A stretch of DNA of 64,000 bases from Apium graveolens (lineage: Eukaryota; Streptophyta; Magnoliopsida; Apiales; Apiaceae), in NCBI RefSeq assembly GCF_009905375.1, contig NC_133647.1, positions 50,402,506-50,466,505 of the forward strand, given 5' to 3'. A model generated the notes under the pieces. It saw only the letters and a list, made by a program, of their open reading frames with translations. It ran no database searches and was not told the origin of the DNA. Positions 34,239-45,532 of the stretch are shown piece after piece. Both the position numbers and the translations under genes were made by a program. Each line of letters begins with the position of its first letter. Within the stretch, counting starts at the first letter, position 1.

Positions 34239-37143
34239 TGTGATGGCCTCAACCCCGGGGTCAGGAGTTGACGCCACCAAACACAATTACCAAAATATAA
34301 ACAACAAGATTATTATTAAATTATACTAACTTGACCCAAAACCATGATCCGATCCAGGTTCAAGTATGATTCAGATTCACATTTTTACAAACCATTTATT
34401 CAACATCTAACACACTATAACTTTATTCAGCAACTCATCAGACCTCATGGCCTGATACAAACTACCTCAGAGGAGACGGGTCCTGAAGGGGCGGGAACAT
34501 TGGTCTGTCTGACTGGTCTTCTAGGCATCTGCGAGATATACAAAACAGTTTGCAAGGGTGAGCATAATCGCTCAGCAGCACCAACATATGAATAACGGAA
34601 TAAAACAGTAATATAACAATAATAGGAACAGGGCTGTAATCATGATATCAACATTATATAATGAAAATCAGAGATAACTGGATATCACTAACTAGCATGC
34701 TTTATCAAAACAATGTAGTAGTGTGTTGTGTAAGTACCAGAGTCCAATTTTAGCATGCTAGTCACATATATAAAACCGTTGTATCAACTACTTATACCCT
34801 TACGGGAATCACAAATCCAAATCAGATACATAACGGATATGTGAAGACAGCTGATCAGGCTATCAACACGAGATGGCTTTAACTGCCATCCCATTTACCT
34901 GTTCTGGAACTCAGAGACTAGCTAGGTCTCTGACCTGCTGGACTAATCGGTTATATGGTGCGCGCAACCGAATTAGCCTCTTACGCCACCTCAATAGGTC
35001 TAGTCTGGCCCCTATGTATCCCATCTCTGATCGTTTTATCCAGTTTTCAAAAACTTGTACCTATCTCATTTCAAAATCATTTATTTAACCAGCGCACATA
35101 TAAAATTCAGTTCGCAAATCATTTCATTCGAGATAGGCACCTTTCAAAGTTACTTTTCCCCAAAATAATTTGAAAACAGTGATTTATAACTACAGGGGAT
35201 ACGTAACTTAAAACATTTCTGTTCCATTACGAGGATAAAACATTTAGCTATTAATACGTACCAAACCATAAAAGAATGGTCAGGGGTACTTGCCTTGCAA
35301 TGCTTTACAAAACCCTAAGTAGCTTTCACGCTGACTTCGGTCCTGGGGAAACTCGACTGGGATCTACAAATACAGAGTACCCTAATCAGTTATACCGACA
35401 TGCTTGATATCGTCAAATTCTAGTAACCCAATCTGATAACCCGACTCATATAATTATTATACACATAATCACGTAATCACGTAATCCGAACATAAATAGG
35501 GGTAACACGTATAATATAAATATGTACGTTTACAAATACATTTTTAGAAAATTTTGGCAGCAACTTCTTTGTTTATAAGACTACCCGTCGATTACAATCG
35601 ACGTCAACAATCACAACAATCCACAATATCAACTCCATCATTTTATACAATGTACATCACAACACCATTCAGAATTAATTATTTAAATACAAAAGTATTT
35701 TCATAAATTATTTTATTTATTTATAAAATTTAGGACTCGGAACATCGTCATCACCGTCCACCGTTGAATCACCGAAGTTCATTATCAACGGCGGTATAAT
35801 TTATTGGCGCCCGATATAATATGGGTTCCCAAATAAATTACGCCGATTAAAAATAAAAAAAAATTCCCGCAACACAAAATTTTTATTTCACGAATGATAC
35901 TCATTTATTTCCCTGCAGAAAAGTAAATAAAATCAATTTACAATAAGCAAATCAGCTGCGTAAACAGGCCCAACAAAAGGCCCAAATAATCAAGCCTAAG
36001 CAAATATCAATCACAGAGAGGCAACACAGCACAGGAACCACACGGCCAACAGCACACACGCGCCGCACTCGCGCGCATATACTGCAACCACACATACAAC
36101 TCACACACACGACACACACACACACAACACACACAAACACTCGATACACACACATAATCATACAATACACACACATAATCACACAATACACACACATAAT
36201 CACCTACCGCCACCACCAAATCGGAGAACCGGCGGCGACAGCGGCCAGAAAGGGAAAAAATGGTGATGAAATTAAAAAAAAAGACAGGCGGCATAGAAAT
36301 TAACAAGAGGAGGAAGCGAGCGGGCGAGGAAGAGTGCGAGAAAGCAGAGAGATAGAGATTAAGAGAGGGAGAGAATAGTGAGATTAGAGAGAAATGAGAG
36401 AGTAGAGCCGAGAGAGATTGAAAACAAAGAGATTGATGTTACAGATTTCACAGTACACTGCCGCGTGTAACCAAAAAAAACACCCAACCTTTTATTAAAC
36501 TGAGAGCATGACACCTGTCCCGTGTCACTCTTTTGGTTACTTTTTGACTCGTTGTTTCCAATTAAATGAACCGAGTTACACTTAAAACAACTTCAGAAAA
36601 TTTCAAAATTTTAAAATAATTTTTAAGGTGCGATTTGTACCTGCTTTTTAACGAATAACGAAACGACGCGCAGGTGAAACGAATCCCAAAATTTTCAAAA
36701 TAATTTAAAATTCTCGAAATAATACGGACTTAATAAAATACAAGTTTCATGATTTTTAAAGAATTCCTGAATTAAATATGGATTTTACTAATAAACACAC
36801 TCAGAAAATCACCTAAAATAAATAATTAATAAAATATTGATTTCTCAATTTTATAAAATCCCAAAAATAATTATTAGAATTATAAAATTATAAAACCAAT
36901 TTTAGAAACAATCCAAATATTTATGGAATTAAAACTGTAATAAAATCACTTTTACAAGCGAAATAAAATCGTATAACTCACGAATAGATCACATAATCCA
37001 ATCATCCTATCAACATATCACCAATAAATAAATAACAATCAACCACTGCTGCGAAAGTCAATACACACATTTTATTTAATTATTTAAACCTTTATTACAC
37101 TTTGAATATAATAAAAATAAAAGAATATTCACGAGTCGCTATA
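34239..37143 (-). repeat. 3' LTR of element B
   Basis: On the plus strand it runs from TGTGATGGCC to AGTCGCTATA. The element-sense ends are therefore TATAGC...TCACA, a non-canonical 5' dinucleotide. It contains a CA-rich microsatellite (about 36110-36200) and a GA-rich tract (about 36300-36430; CT-rich in element sense). ORFs in the microsatellite (Cys/Val/Tyr repeats) are artefacts. No gene. Confidence 0.85.
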
Positions 37144-37158
37144 TCCTTTCCCCCTTAA
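37144..37158 (-). other. Polypurine tract, element B
   Basis: The minus strand reads TAAGGGGGAAAGGA immediately before the LTR start TATAGC. This supports the non-canonical LTR boundary. Confidence 0.75.
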
Positions 37159-37182
37159 AAAGATTTTGTCCCCAGATCTGAC

Positions 37183-38927
37183 TTAGCTAAATAGATGAGG
37201 ATAATTATCAAGCATGTCTGACTCTAATTCCCAAGTAGACTCTTCTACTTGAGGATTTCTCCACAAGACTTTCACTATAGGAATCGATTTATTCCTAAGG
37301 ATTCGTTCTTTACAGTCTAGGATTTGAATCGGTTGTTCCACATAGGACAAATTTGGCTGAAGCTCAATCGGTTCATAGTCCATGACTTGATTCGATCTAG
37401 GAATATAGGGCTTCAACATAGATACGTGGAACACATTATGAATATGTTGCCACTACGGTGGTAATGCTATCTCATAAGCAACCTTTCCTACTTTCTTCAA
37501 AACCTCAAAAGGTCATATAAATCTAGGGCTAAGTTTACCCTTCTTACCAAATCGTACTAACCCTTTCCAAGGTGATACTTTTAGTAACATCAGAGCTCCT
37601 ATCTCGAAGTCCATATTCTTCCTATACAAATATGCATATTTTCTCTGTCTAACTTGGGTTACTTCTAATCTTTTCCGAATCAACACTAAGGCATCTCTGG
37701 TTTGTTGAGCCAACTCGGGACCTAACACTTTCTTTTCTCCTACCTCATCCCAATACAACGGTGATCTACACTTACGTCCATACAAAGCTTCGTAAGGCGG
37801 CATCCCGATACTGGCATGGTAACTATTATTATACGAGAACTCAATCAAAGGTAGGTGTTCATCCCAATTACCCTTAAAATCCAAAACACAGACTCTCAAC
37901 ATATCCTCTATGGTCTGAATCGTTCTTTCACTTTGGTCGTCCGTCTGAGGATGATAAGCAGTGCTCATATTCACCTTTTTTCCTAGACACTCTTGGAACT
38001 TTGTCCAGAACCTGGAATCAAATCTCAAGTCTCGATCTGACACTATAGACACAGGCAGTCCATGTTTAGTAACTATCTCATCCAAGTATAACTTAACTAG
38101 CTTTTCCAACGAATACCTTTCATTGATCGGAAGAAAATGCGCTGACTTAGTCAATATGTCAATGATTACCCAAATAGCATCGTGATTTGCTCTCGTCCTT
38201 GGCAATCCCACTACAAAATCCATAGCAATCCCTTCCCACTTCCATTGGGGAATCTCAAAAGGTTGTAACAATCCACTTGGTCGTTGATGCTCTGCTTTCA
38301 CCGTTTGACACACATGACACTTACTTACCCAATTGGCAATATCCTTTTTCATTCCTGGCCACCAAAAGTTTCTCTTCAGGTCTTGGTACATTTTAGTACT
38401 ACCAGGGTGGATAGAAAACCTAGAGTTATGCGCTTCGTGTAATACTCCATTCTTCAATTCCGTTACATTAGGAATCCAAACTCTGGATGAAAATCTATAC
38501 AAACCTTGATTATCCTTTTGAGTACACAATTCTTCTCCCGTCAAAGTATCCAACTCTTGTCCTATAACTCCTTCTTGACACCTTCTGATCTTTTCCATTA
38601 ATGTTGGCTGGAAAGTAACTTCATATACTTGGCCCTGACTTTCACTAAGTACTCGAACCTCAATCTCCATTCTTTCCAAGTCTTGTGCTAGTTCCTCCGC
38701 AACCTTAATCATATTCAATCTTTATTTTCTACTCAAGGCATCAGCCACCATATTGGCTTTACCTGGGTGATAATTAATCGAATAATCGTAGTCCTTAATC
38801 AGTTCTAACCATCTTCTTTGTCTCATGTTCAAATCCTTCTACGTGAATATATACTTCAGGCTCTTATGATCTATATAAATATTGCATTTCTCTTCATAAA
38901 ATTAGTGACACCAGACCTTCAGAGCAA
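37183..38927 (-). pseudogene. pol: Gypsy pol C-terminal part: RNase H end, integrase, chromodomain (B)
   Basis: Minus strand, resuming where element A interrupts RNase H (FALKVWCH), with stops near 38843 and 38719. From 38718 it is open for 401 codons. The HHCC zinc-binding region (HPGSTKMYQDLKRNFWWPGM, CHVCQTVKAEHQ) is followed by the integrase core (MDFVVGLPRT; the usual T-D-R is W-V-I-I-D; VSDRDLRFDSRFW; YHPQTDDQSERTIQTIEDML) with the D-D-E acids present, though Gly is Asp in the usual QTDGQSE. Stops occur near 37513 and 37453. The chromodomain ends the protein (PIQILDCKERILRNKSIPIVKVLWRN, ESTWE), which marks the chromovirus clade. The chromodomain would direct integration to particular chromatin. 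Confidence 0.9.
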
Positions 38928-38932
38928 ACACT

Positions 38933-39483
38933 TGATAGGGATAAATAAGTCCTGATTTTATAATTAATGGGCTGATAGGCCCAATAAGAAGATGTATGAT
39001 ATTCAGACCAGAAAGGTTAAGCCTGATGGACCAGATCAGGTCTGATGGAATAAAAGAGGCCCAAAAGCCCTGATTATTAATTAATTTCATAATTAATTAA
39101 TAAGGGAAAAATCAGCTATTGAGAAGAGTCCTGATAAGGATATAAATCCTTATAGATTATCCTCAAGGGGACCTAAAAGGATAAGGAATCAGTTTCCTAC
39201 TATCTAGGACTCCAAAGTCCATTCTAATTATGAGACTTGCCCACCAGGTCTCCTATACCAAGTCCAATTCAAGGACTCCCAACATCTATATAAGGGGTCT
39301 CACCCCACAAATCAGAACTACGTTTTTTGACTTGATCCTTGGCAATCAACAAGGTACGTAGGCATCTTGTTAAGGCAGATTGAGTCACGAAACACAAGAG
39401 CAGTCAAATCGAGCCTTGAAGCTCACGTTCCTTAGTACTAAATACAGCAATTATATATATATATTAGTTTTTTATCCATAACA
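38933..39483 (+). repeat. 5' LTR of element A
   Basis: 551 bp with TG...CA termini. TATATAAG at 39297-39304 is the likely core promoter. Several GGGCC/GGCCCA motifs lie upstream of it. Confidence 0.95.
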
Positions 39484-39503
39484 TTTGGCGCCGTCTGTGG
39501 GAA
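39484..39503 (+). other. Primer binding site, element A
   Basis: TTTGGCGCCGTCTGTGGGAA directly follows the LTR. This form is typical of Tat/Athila-type plant Gypsy elements. I do not assign the tRNA. Confidence 0.75.
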
Positions 39504-39516
39504 GACAACAACAACC

Positions 39517-41943
39517 ATGGCGAGAACACGGAGAACAATTGGAGCTATAGAGGAAGGAACACCATCAGAGACAACCCAGGTGATTTCATCAACCGTGGAG
39601 GTTCCTCCCCATTCAACTTATGCATCTACTCAGGAGGAAGCCCAGACAGGGGCAACTCAACCCCAGCCACAAGGGACAACTCCCCCGATTCAAGGTACGA
39701 ATCCTCAAGTTCAACAAATACATATACCTGTGAATTCTCGACACGTTGGGTATGAATATTCAACTATTGTTACTACTAACCCCCCTTATGGGATGCCCCT
39801 TCACCCTGAGGTTGGAGGAAGCGGATATGCTGGGCGAAGCGAAGCACGAGGGCGGTCGCCCCCCTATATACGAGGTTTGGGTCCTATCCCTGAGGATCGG
39901 GAATTTTCTGGTCCATACACTGAGAGGGACTCCGAATCTTCGGATGATAAAGTGGCCCCGAGAAGGAGGCATCCTGGAAAAGAGCCAATGGCCGATGGAA
40001 GGCAACGCCCCCAAAGCACCCCAGGGGCGAATCCCCAAGTAGTGCAGGAAAGGATCAGGGCTCATGAGGCTGAAATCCAGAGGCTGAGGCGTGATTTGGA
40101 GGCTCACCAGGCCACCAGACCCCACATACCTCCTAGGGGGAGAAATCTTCCTCCTATCATAGACCTGGATGGTCCGGTAAGAAGAAGGGCTGCTGTCCCA
40201 AGAACTGATCCAAGCAATCTTCTTCCCCTTGGAGATCCTGATGATCCAACTCTGCCCTTCACAGAAGAGATAATGAATGCCCATATCTCAAGAAAATTCA
40301 AGATGCCAACTATCAAAGCCTATGATGGCACGGGAGACCTCGCAAATCATGTTAGGACATTCTCTAATGCACTGCTGCTGCAACCCGTGAATGATGCTAT
40401 AAAGTGTCGGGCCTTCCCTCAAACCCTGTCGGGTATGGCTCAAAGATGGTATAGTCGCTTGCCCCCAAACTCTATAGGATTGTTCTGGGAGTTAAGTCAG
40501 GCTTTCATTAAGCAGTTCATCAGTGGGAGAGTCCATGAGAAAAGTTCAGCATCTCTCATGAGTATTGTGCAAGGAGCAAAGGAATCTTTGAGAGACTACC
40601 TGAATCGTTTTACAAAGGAGGCTTTAAAAGTCCCAGTCCTTGATGATAAGGTAGCCATGATAGCACTGCAACAAGGAACTAGGGATGAGTTTTTTAAGAT
40701 GTCCTTGGCCAAATGTCCCCCTGAAAATATGTTGCAGCTCCAGGAGAGGGCAGGGAAGTATATCAAGGTTGAAGAAAGCATGAGGAAGACTGCAGTAAGT
40801 AATGATCCCACTGGAGGCAAGAAGCGAAAAACTGATCTGGAGTATATCGCTAAGGACAAGTATCCTAGAACCGAACAAAATCCTGATTCAACCCCCAAGA
40901 AGGGAGGACCTGGGCAAAAGTTCACTGAATACGCTAAGCTGAATGCTCCTAGAAGTCAGATTTTGATGGAGATTGAGAAAGACAGAGATATTCGCTGGCC
41001 TAAGCCCTTGAAGGCTGATCCTGCCAAGCTAGATAAGAGCAAGTACTGCAGGTTTCACAAAGATGTTGGCCATGACACCGATGAGTGTAGGCAATTGAAA
41101 GATGAAATTGAGTTTTTGATTCGAAAAGGAAGATTGAACAAGTATACTGGAGATGGAGGGGACAGAAATAATAATGGAAGGAAGAACTTTGAAGATCGTA
41201 GGAGAGACCAAGACGATCAGGGGCGGAATCCCCAACCTAGAGGGCCGGTTATAAATGCAATTTTTGGAGGACCGCGACGCCCTCAAGGGCCAGTGATAAA
41301 CACGATCTTTGGAGGTCCAACTGCTGCTGGATTGTCCAAAAATTCCAGAAAGGCATATACTAGGGAGGTTATGCATATTGTTGGAGAAGCCCCGAAGAGG
41401 GCCAAGACAGAAGTAACATTGGCTTTTGATGATTCCGACCTAGAGGGTGTGAAGTTTCCCCATGACGACCCGCTGGTCATAACATCGATAATAGGAAATA
41501 GCCCGGTTAAGAGGGTCCTTGTGGATAATGGTGCTTCTGTGGATATCTTGCTCCACGACACCTTTCTAAGGATGGGGTATAACGACTCCCAGTTGACACC
41601 AACCGACATGCCGATATATGGATTTGCTGGAGTAGAATGTCCTGTGGAAGGGATAATTAAATTGCCAACCACCATAGGTACGGAGCCAAGGCAAGCAACG
41701 CAGATGCTGGATTTCGTGGTGGTAAAGGCTAGTTCAACTTATAATGCTATCATGGGGAGAACAGGGATACATGCCTTCAAGGCAGTCCCCTCTTCCTACC
41801 ATTCAGTCATGAAGTTTCCCACCCGAAACGGGATTGGAGAAGAGAGAGGAGATCAAAAAATGGCTAGAAGCTGTTATGTGGCCTCGTTGAGGGCAGATGG
41901 AGTCGGGGGGCAGGTTCTTCCTATTGAAGATATGGATGTTTGA
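39517..41943 (+). CDS. gag-pro: Gag-protease polyprotein, intact (element A)
   Basis: 808 codons, starting at an ATG in good context (ACAACCATGG) 13 bp after the primer site. Residues 1-240 are Pro/Gln/Arg-rich and probably disordered. Residues about 250-420 are the retrotransposon gag (capsid) domain (FKMPTIKAYDGTGDLANHV, QRWYSRLPPNSI, KESLRDYLNRF). Near 510 is a short Cys/His motif (CRFHKDVGHDTDEC). The protease near 665 has VLVDNGASVDILLHD, the D-N-G form usual in Tat elements, with a later IMGRTGIHAF flap-like motif. It ends at a TGA (41941-41943) that is in frame with the following pol. The product would assemble the particle and process the polyprotein. No frameshift or internal stop seen. 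Confidence 0.92.
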   Translation: MARTRRTIGAIEEGTPSETTQVISSTVEVPPHSTYASTQEEAQTGATQPQPQGTTPPIQGTNPQVQQIHIPVNSRHVGYEYSTIVTTNPPYGMPLHPEVGGSGYAGRSEARGRSPPYIRGLGPIPEDREFSGPYTERDSESSDDKVAPRRRHPGKEPMADGRQRPQSTPGANPQVVQERIRAHEAEIQRLRRDLEAHQATRPHIPPRGRNLPPIIDLDGPVRRRAAVPRTDPSNLLPLGDPDDPTLPFTEEIMNAHISRKFKMPTIKAYDGTGDLANHVRTFSNALLLQPVNDAIKCRAFPQTLSGMAQRWYSRLPPNSIGLFWELSQAFIKQFISGRVHEKSSASLMSIVQGAKESLRDYLNRFTKEALKVPVLDDKVAMIALQQGTRDEFFKMSLAKCPPENMLQLQERAGKYIKVEESMRKTAVSNDPTGGKKRKTDLEYIAKDKYPRTEQNPDSTPKKGGPGQKFTEYAKLNAPRSQILMEIEKDRDIRWPKPLKADPAKLDKSKYCRFHKDVGHDTDECRQLKDEIEFLIRKGRLNKYTGDGGDRNNNGRKNFEDRRRDQDDQGRNPQPRGPVINAIFGGPRRPQGPVINTIFGGPTAAGLSKNSRKAYTREVMHIVGEAPKRAKTEVTLAFDDSDLEGVKFPHDDPLVITSIIGNSPVKRVLVDNGASVDILLHDTFLRMGYNDSQLTPTDMPIYGFAGVECPVEGIIKLPTTIGTEPRQATQMLDFVVVKASSTYNAIMGRTGIHAFKAVPSSYHSVMKFPTRNGIGEERGDQKMARSCYVASLRADGVGGQVLPIEDMDV

Positions 41944-44900
41944 GAAAATGATGAGAATAGAGGAAGGCCAGCAGAAGAATTGGTTTCGGTTCCTTTAGAC
42001 CCCAAGAATCCTGAGAGGATGACTTTCATTAGAGCCACATTAGAGGAGCCCCTTAGAGGGAAGTTAGTGAAATTTTTGCAAGAAAATAGTGATGTGTTTG
42101 CATGGTCAGCAGCTGATATGCCAGGCATAGACCCGGAGTTAATTACTCACAAGCTAAACGTGGATCCAAGCCAGAAGACAGTGAAACAAAAGAAAAGAAA
42201 TTTTGCCCCGGAAAGACAAGAGGCTATAAAACAGGAAGTCGAAAAGCTCTTAGAAGCTGGTTTTATTGAGGAGATCCAATTTTCGGAGTGGCTAGCCAAC
42301 CCTGTAATGGTGAAGAAGGCTAATGGAAAGTGGCGGATGTGTATAGATTTCACTGATCTGAATGATGCATGCCCCAAAGACTGTTTTCCGTTGCCGAGAA
42401 TTGATACTTTGATTGATGCCACTGCTGGGCATGAGATGCTGAGTTTCATGGATGGATTTAGCGGATACAATCAGATCAAAATGCATAAGAATGACATTCC
42501 AAAGGTATCATTTATCACTGACTTTGGTGTTTATTGTTATCTTGTTATGGTGTTTGGTCTCAAGAATGCAGGAGCCACCTATCAGAGGTTGGTGAATAAA
42601 ATTTTAAGGATCTTATTGGGAAGACTATGGAAGTCTATGTTGATGACATGCTAGTCAAGAGTCTAGTAAAGACTAATCATATAACCCATTTGAGGGAAGC
42701 TTTTGAGGTCCTGAGGTACCACAAGATGATGTTGAATCCTACGAAGTGTGCTTTCGGAGTAGGATCTGGAAAATTCTTGGGATTGATGGTCTCAAAGAGG
42801 GGAATTGAGGCTAACCCCGATAAAATAAAGGCAATCCTGGACATGGAACCCCCAAAAACTGTCAAGGATGTTCAGAAACTCACAGGAAGGGTTGTTGCGC
42901 TAGGACGATTCATCTCCAAGTCAGGAGACAAGTGCTTGTCATTCTTCAAGTCATTAAAGAACATTAAAGACTTTGTATGGAGTGAGGAAAATCAAAAGGC
43001 ATTTGAAGAGTTAAAGAAGTATATGGGCCAGGCCCCGTTGTTGGCCAAGCCAGTTCTGAGTGAAGTTTTATTCTTGTACTTGGCTATTTCAGAAAGCGCC
43101 TTGAGCGCGGTGTTGGTTAAGGAGGAACTGAAAGTCCAGAAACCCGTATACTATGTCAGCAAAATCTTGCATGGTGCAGAGTTGAATTATTCAACTATTG
43201 AGAAATTCGCTTTAGCCTTGGTAATGGCTTCAAGAAAGCTGCGTCCTTATTTTCAAGCTCACCAGATTGAAGTGCTAACAAATCAGCCGCTGAGAAACAT
43301 CATTCACAGTCCCAAGGCAAGTGGGAGACTGATTAAGTGGGCAATAGAGTTGGGAGAGTTCGATCTCAAGTATAAGCCACGTACGGCCATAAAAGCCCAG
43401 GCACTAGCTGACTTCATGGTGGAATGTACCATACCCAACCAAGAAGTCGGGGGGCAGGAAGATACCATACCTCAAGACAAGGGAGTCGACAATGGGGACA
43501 AGGAGAAAGAATATTGGGTTCTCTATTTTGATGGAGCATCAAAAACAAATTCCAGTGGAGCAGGGTTGGTTTTGCAAAGCCCTGATGGATTCCTAATTGA
43601 GTATGCTATGAAGCTAGACTTCCCAACCATAAATAATGAAGCAGAGTATGAAGCCCTGATTGCTGGCCTTGGTCTAGCTGGGACACTTAGAGTCAAAAAC
43701 TTAAAGGTCCGTGGAGACTCGAAACTGATCATATCCCAGGTAAAGGGAGAATTTGAGGCAAGGGATGATACGATGGCTAAGTATGTTCGCCTAGTAAGGG
43801 CTGTGATGACCCAATTTAATGAATGCCATGTTGAACACATTCCAAGGGAAGAAAATGCTAAAGCAGATGCGCTATCAAAGTTCGCTTCGTCTGAGATTGA
43901 AGAAAGTTCAGGAAGTGTGTACTTCCGAGTTTTGAAGACACGGAGCATAGATGTTAAGCTTGTGGCTCCCATATGCTTGGGGACATCATGGATTGATCCC
44001 ATCAAGGCTCACATTCAGACCGGTTGGTTGCCAAGTGATACAACTGAGGCACGGAAGTTAACTATTCGAGCACTAAGGTACTCCTTGATAGATGGAATTC
44101 TTTATAAGAGATCTTTCGTGGTTCCTTACTTGAGGTGTCTCAGGCCCGACGAGGCACGCTGGGCTCTTGAGGAAGTGCATGAAGGTATTTGTGGGTAGCA
44201 CTTGGGGGGCAGGGTCTTGGCTCATAAGATAACCCGTTTAGGCTTCTATTGGCCAGAAATGATGGCTGATGCCAAAGAATATGTGAAGAAGTGTGATCGC
44301 TGTCAAAAGCATGCACCAGTTATTAGACAACCCCCCGAGATGCTGACCTCTATCAACTCGCCTATTCCCTTTGCCATGTGGGGGATGGATATTCTAGGGC
44401 CTTTTCCTATGGCCACGGCACAAAGGAAATTTTTGATTGTAGCCATTGATTATTTCACCAAGTGGATCGAAGCCAAACCCTTGGCCAAAATCACTACTAA
44501 GCAGGTTGCACAATTCTTGTGGGAAAACATTATGTGCCAATATGGAATTCCCCGTATCCTCGTCACTGACAATGGAACACAATTCAACAATGAGGAATTC
44601 AAGAAGTATTGTGAAGAAAATGAAATTGAGTTATAATTCACCTCTGTGGCTCACCCGCAAGCCAATGGCCAAGCAGAGGTAGCAAATCGGATAATCCTGG
44701 ATGGACTAAAGAAGAGGATTGAGAAGTCAAAAAATAACTGGGTAGATGAGATACTTCCAATATTATGGGCCTACAGGACTACCTGTAGAGTCACGACAGG
44801 AGCAACTCCCTTCATGTTGGCATATGGGGCAGAAGCAGTAGTTCCAGTAGAGATATCACATTCCTCTCCAAGGATTCAGGCTTTCAATGCAGAAGAAAAT

Positions 44901-45221
44901 GAGGAAGGGCGAAGGTTAGCCCTGGATCTGATCGATGAAGTGCGAGATAGGGCACATGCAAAGATAGTAGAATATCAGAAAAAGGCTTCATTCTACTATA
45001 ACCTAAGGGTTAAAGAAAGGTTTTTTAAACAAGGCGATCTAGTCTTGAGGAAGATAGAAGCATCTGGTGTAGGACAAAAAGGGAAGCTTGCCCCGAATTG
45101 GGAAGGGCCGTACAGAGTCAAGAGTGTTCAAGGTAGAGGAACCTACAAGCTAGAGACTATGGATGGTTTTGAAGTCCCGAGAACTTGGCATGCACAAAAC
45201 CTGAAGGTTTACTATGTGTAG
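41944..45221 (+). pseudogene. pol: Gypsy pol: RT, two RNase H domains, integrase (element A)
   Basis: It continues the gag-protease frame after TGA 41941-41943. RT: PVMVKKANGKWRMCIDFTDL and MDGFSGYNQI; one base is missing in a T run near 42604; then the catalytic YVDDMLVKS in the new frame. The Ty3-type RNase H (LYLAISESALSAVLVKEE) is followed by a second, archaeal-type RNase H (YFDGASKTNSSGAGLVLQ, NNEAEYEALIAGL, VRGDSKLII), diagnostic of the Tat lineage. The integrase has a zinc region (CDRCQKHAP) and core acids (WGMDILGPF, VTDNGTQF, HPQANGQAEVANR). Stops lie at 44196-44198 (TAG) and 44634-44636 (TAA). The C-terminus WEGPYRVK...YKLETMDG ends at 45221. All three stops could be C-to-T changes. 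Catalytic residues persist, but an unbroken polyprotein cannot be made without suppression. Confidence 0.92.
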
Positions 45222-45532
45222 GGCAGCCGGATACGATTCTCACTCGTCATGATGGCGAGTAGGTTGAAAAGCACCTTGAAGCTTTGCTTGCTTAGGATTT
45301 ATATGTTTTAGTTTTATTACAAAGTTTATTAAGACTTGTGTAAGGGACAAATCCCAGACAATTTTATGAAATCCATGAATTCTTCAAAGTATGTTTGTGG
45401 CCTAACGAATAAAAACCAAATGCATGGATGCAAGCATAAAAGGTGATAAAATAAGATCAGATAAATATTACAAGAAATTTGATAAAAAAAAGGTCTCGAA
45501 AATAAAACATGCCACGCAGGGCTGAAAAAGCT
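45222..45532. other. Interval between pol and antisense gene, element A
   Basis: No ORF. It is downstream of both convergent genes, so it would hold the 3' end of the antisense unit. An AATAAA-like sense motif lies at 45407-45412 (GAATAAAAACC). On the minus strand, TTTATTCG and AATAAAAC-like stretches are the only weak poly(A) candidates. Confidence 0.5.

Noticed and set aside
35952..36306. Cys/Val-rich ORFs in the B LTRs (also 55169-55420)
   Set aside because: They are translations of a CA/GT microsatellite in LTR sequence, present in both LTR copies without coding signs.
39760..41376. Minus-strand ORFs opposite gag of element A
   Set aside because: They are shadows of the sense gag-protease frame without domains, unlike the antisense gene at 45533-47438.
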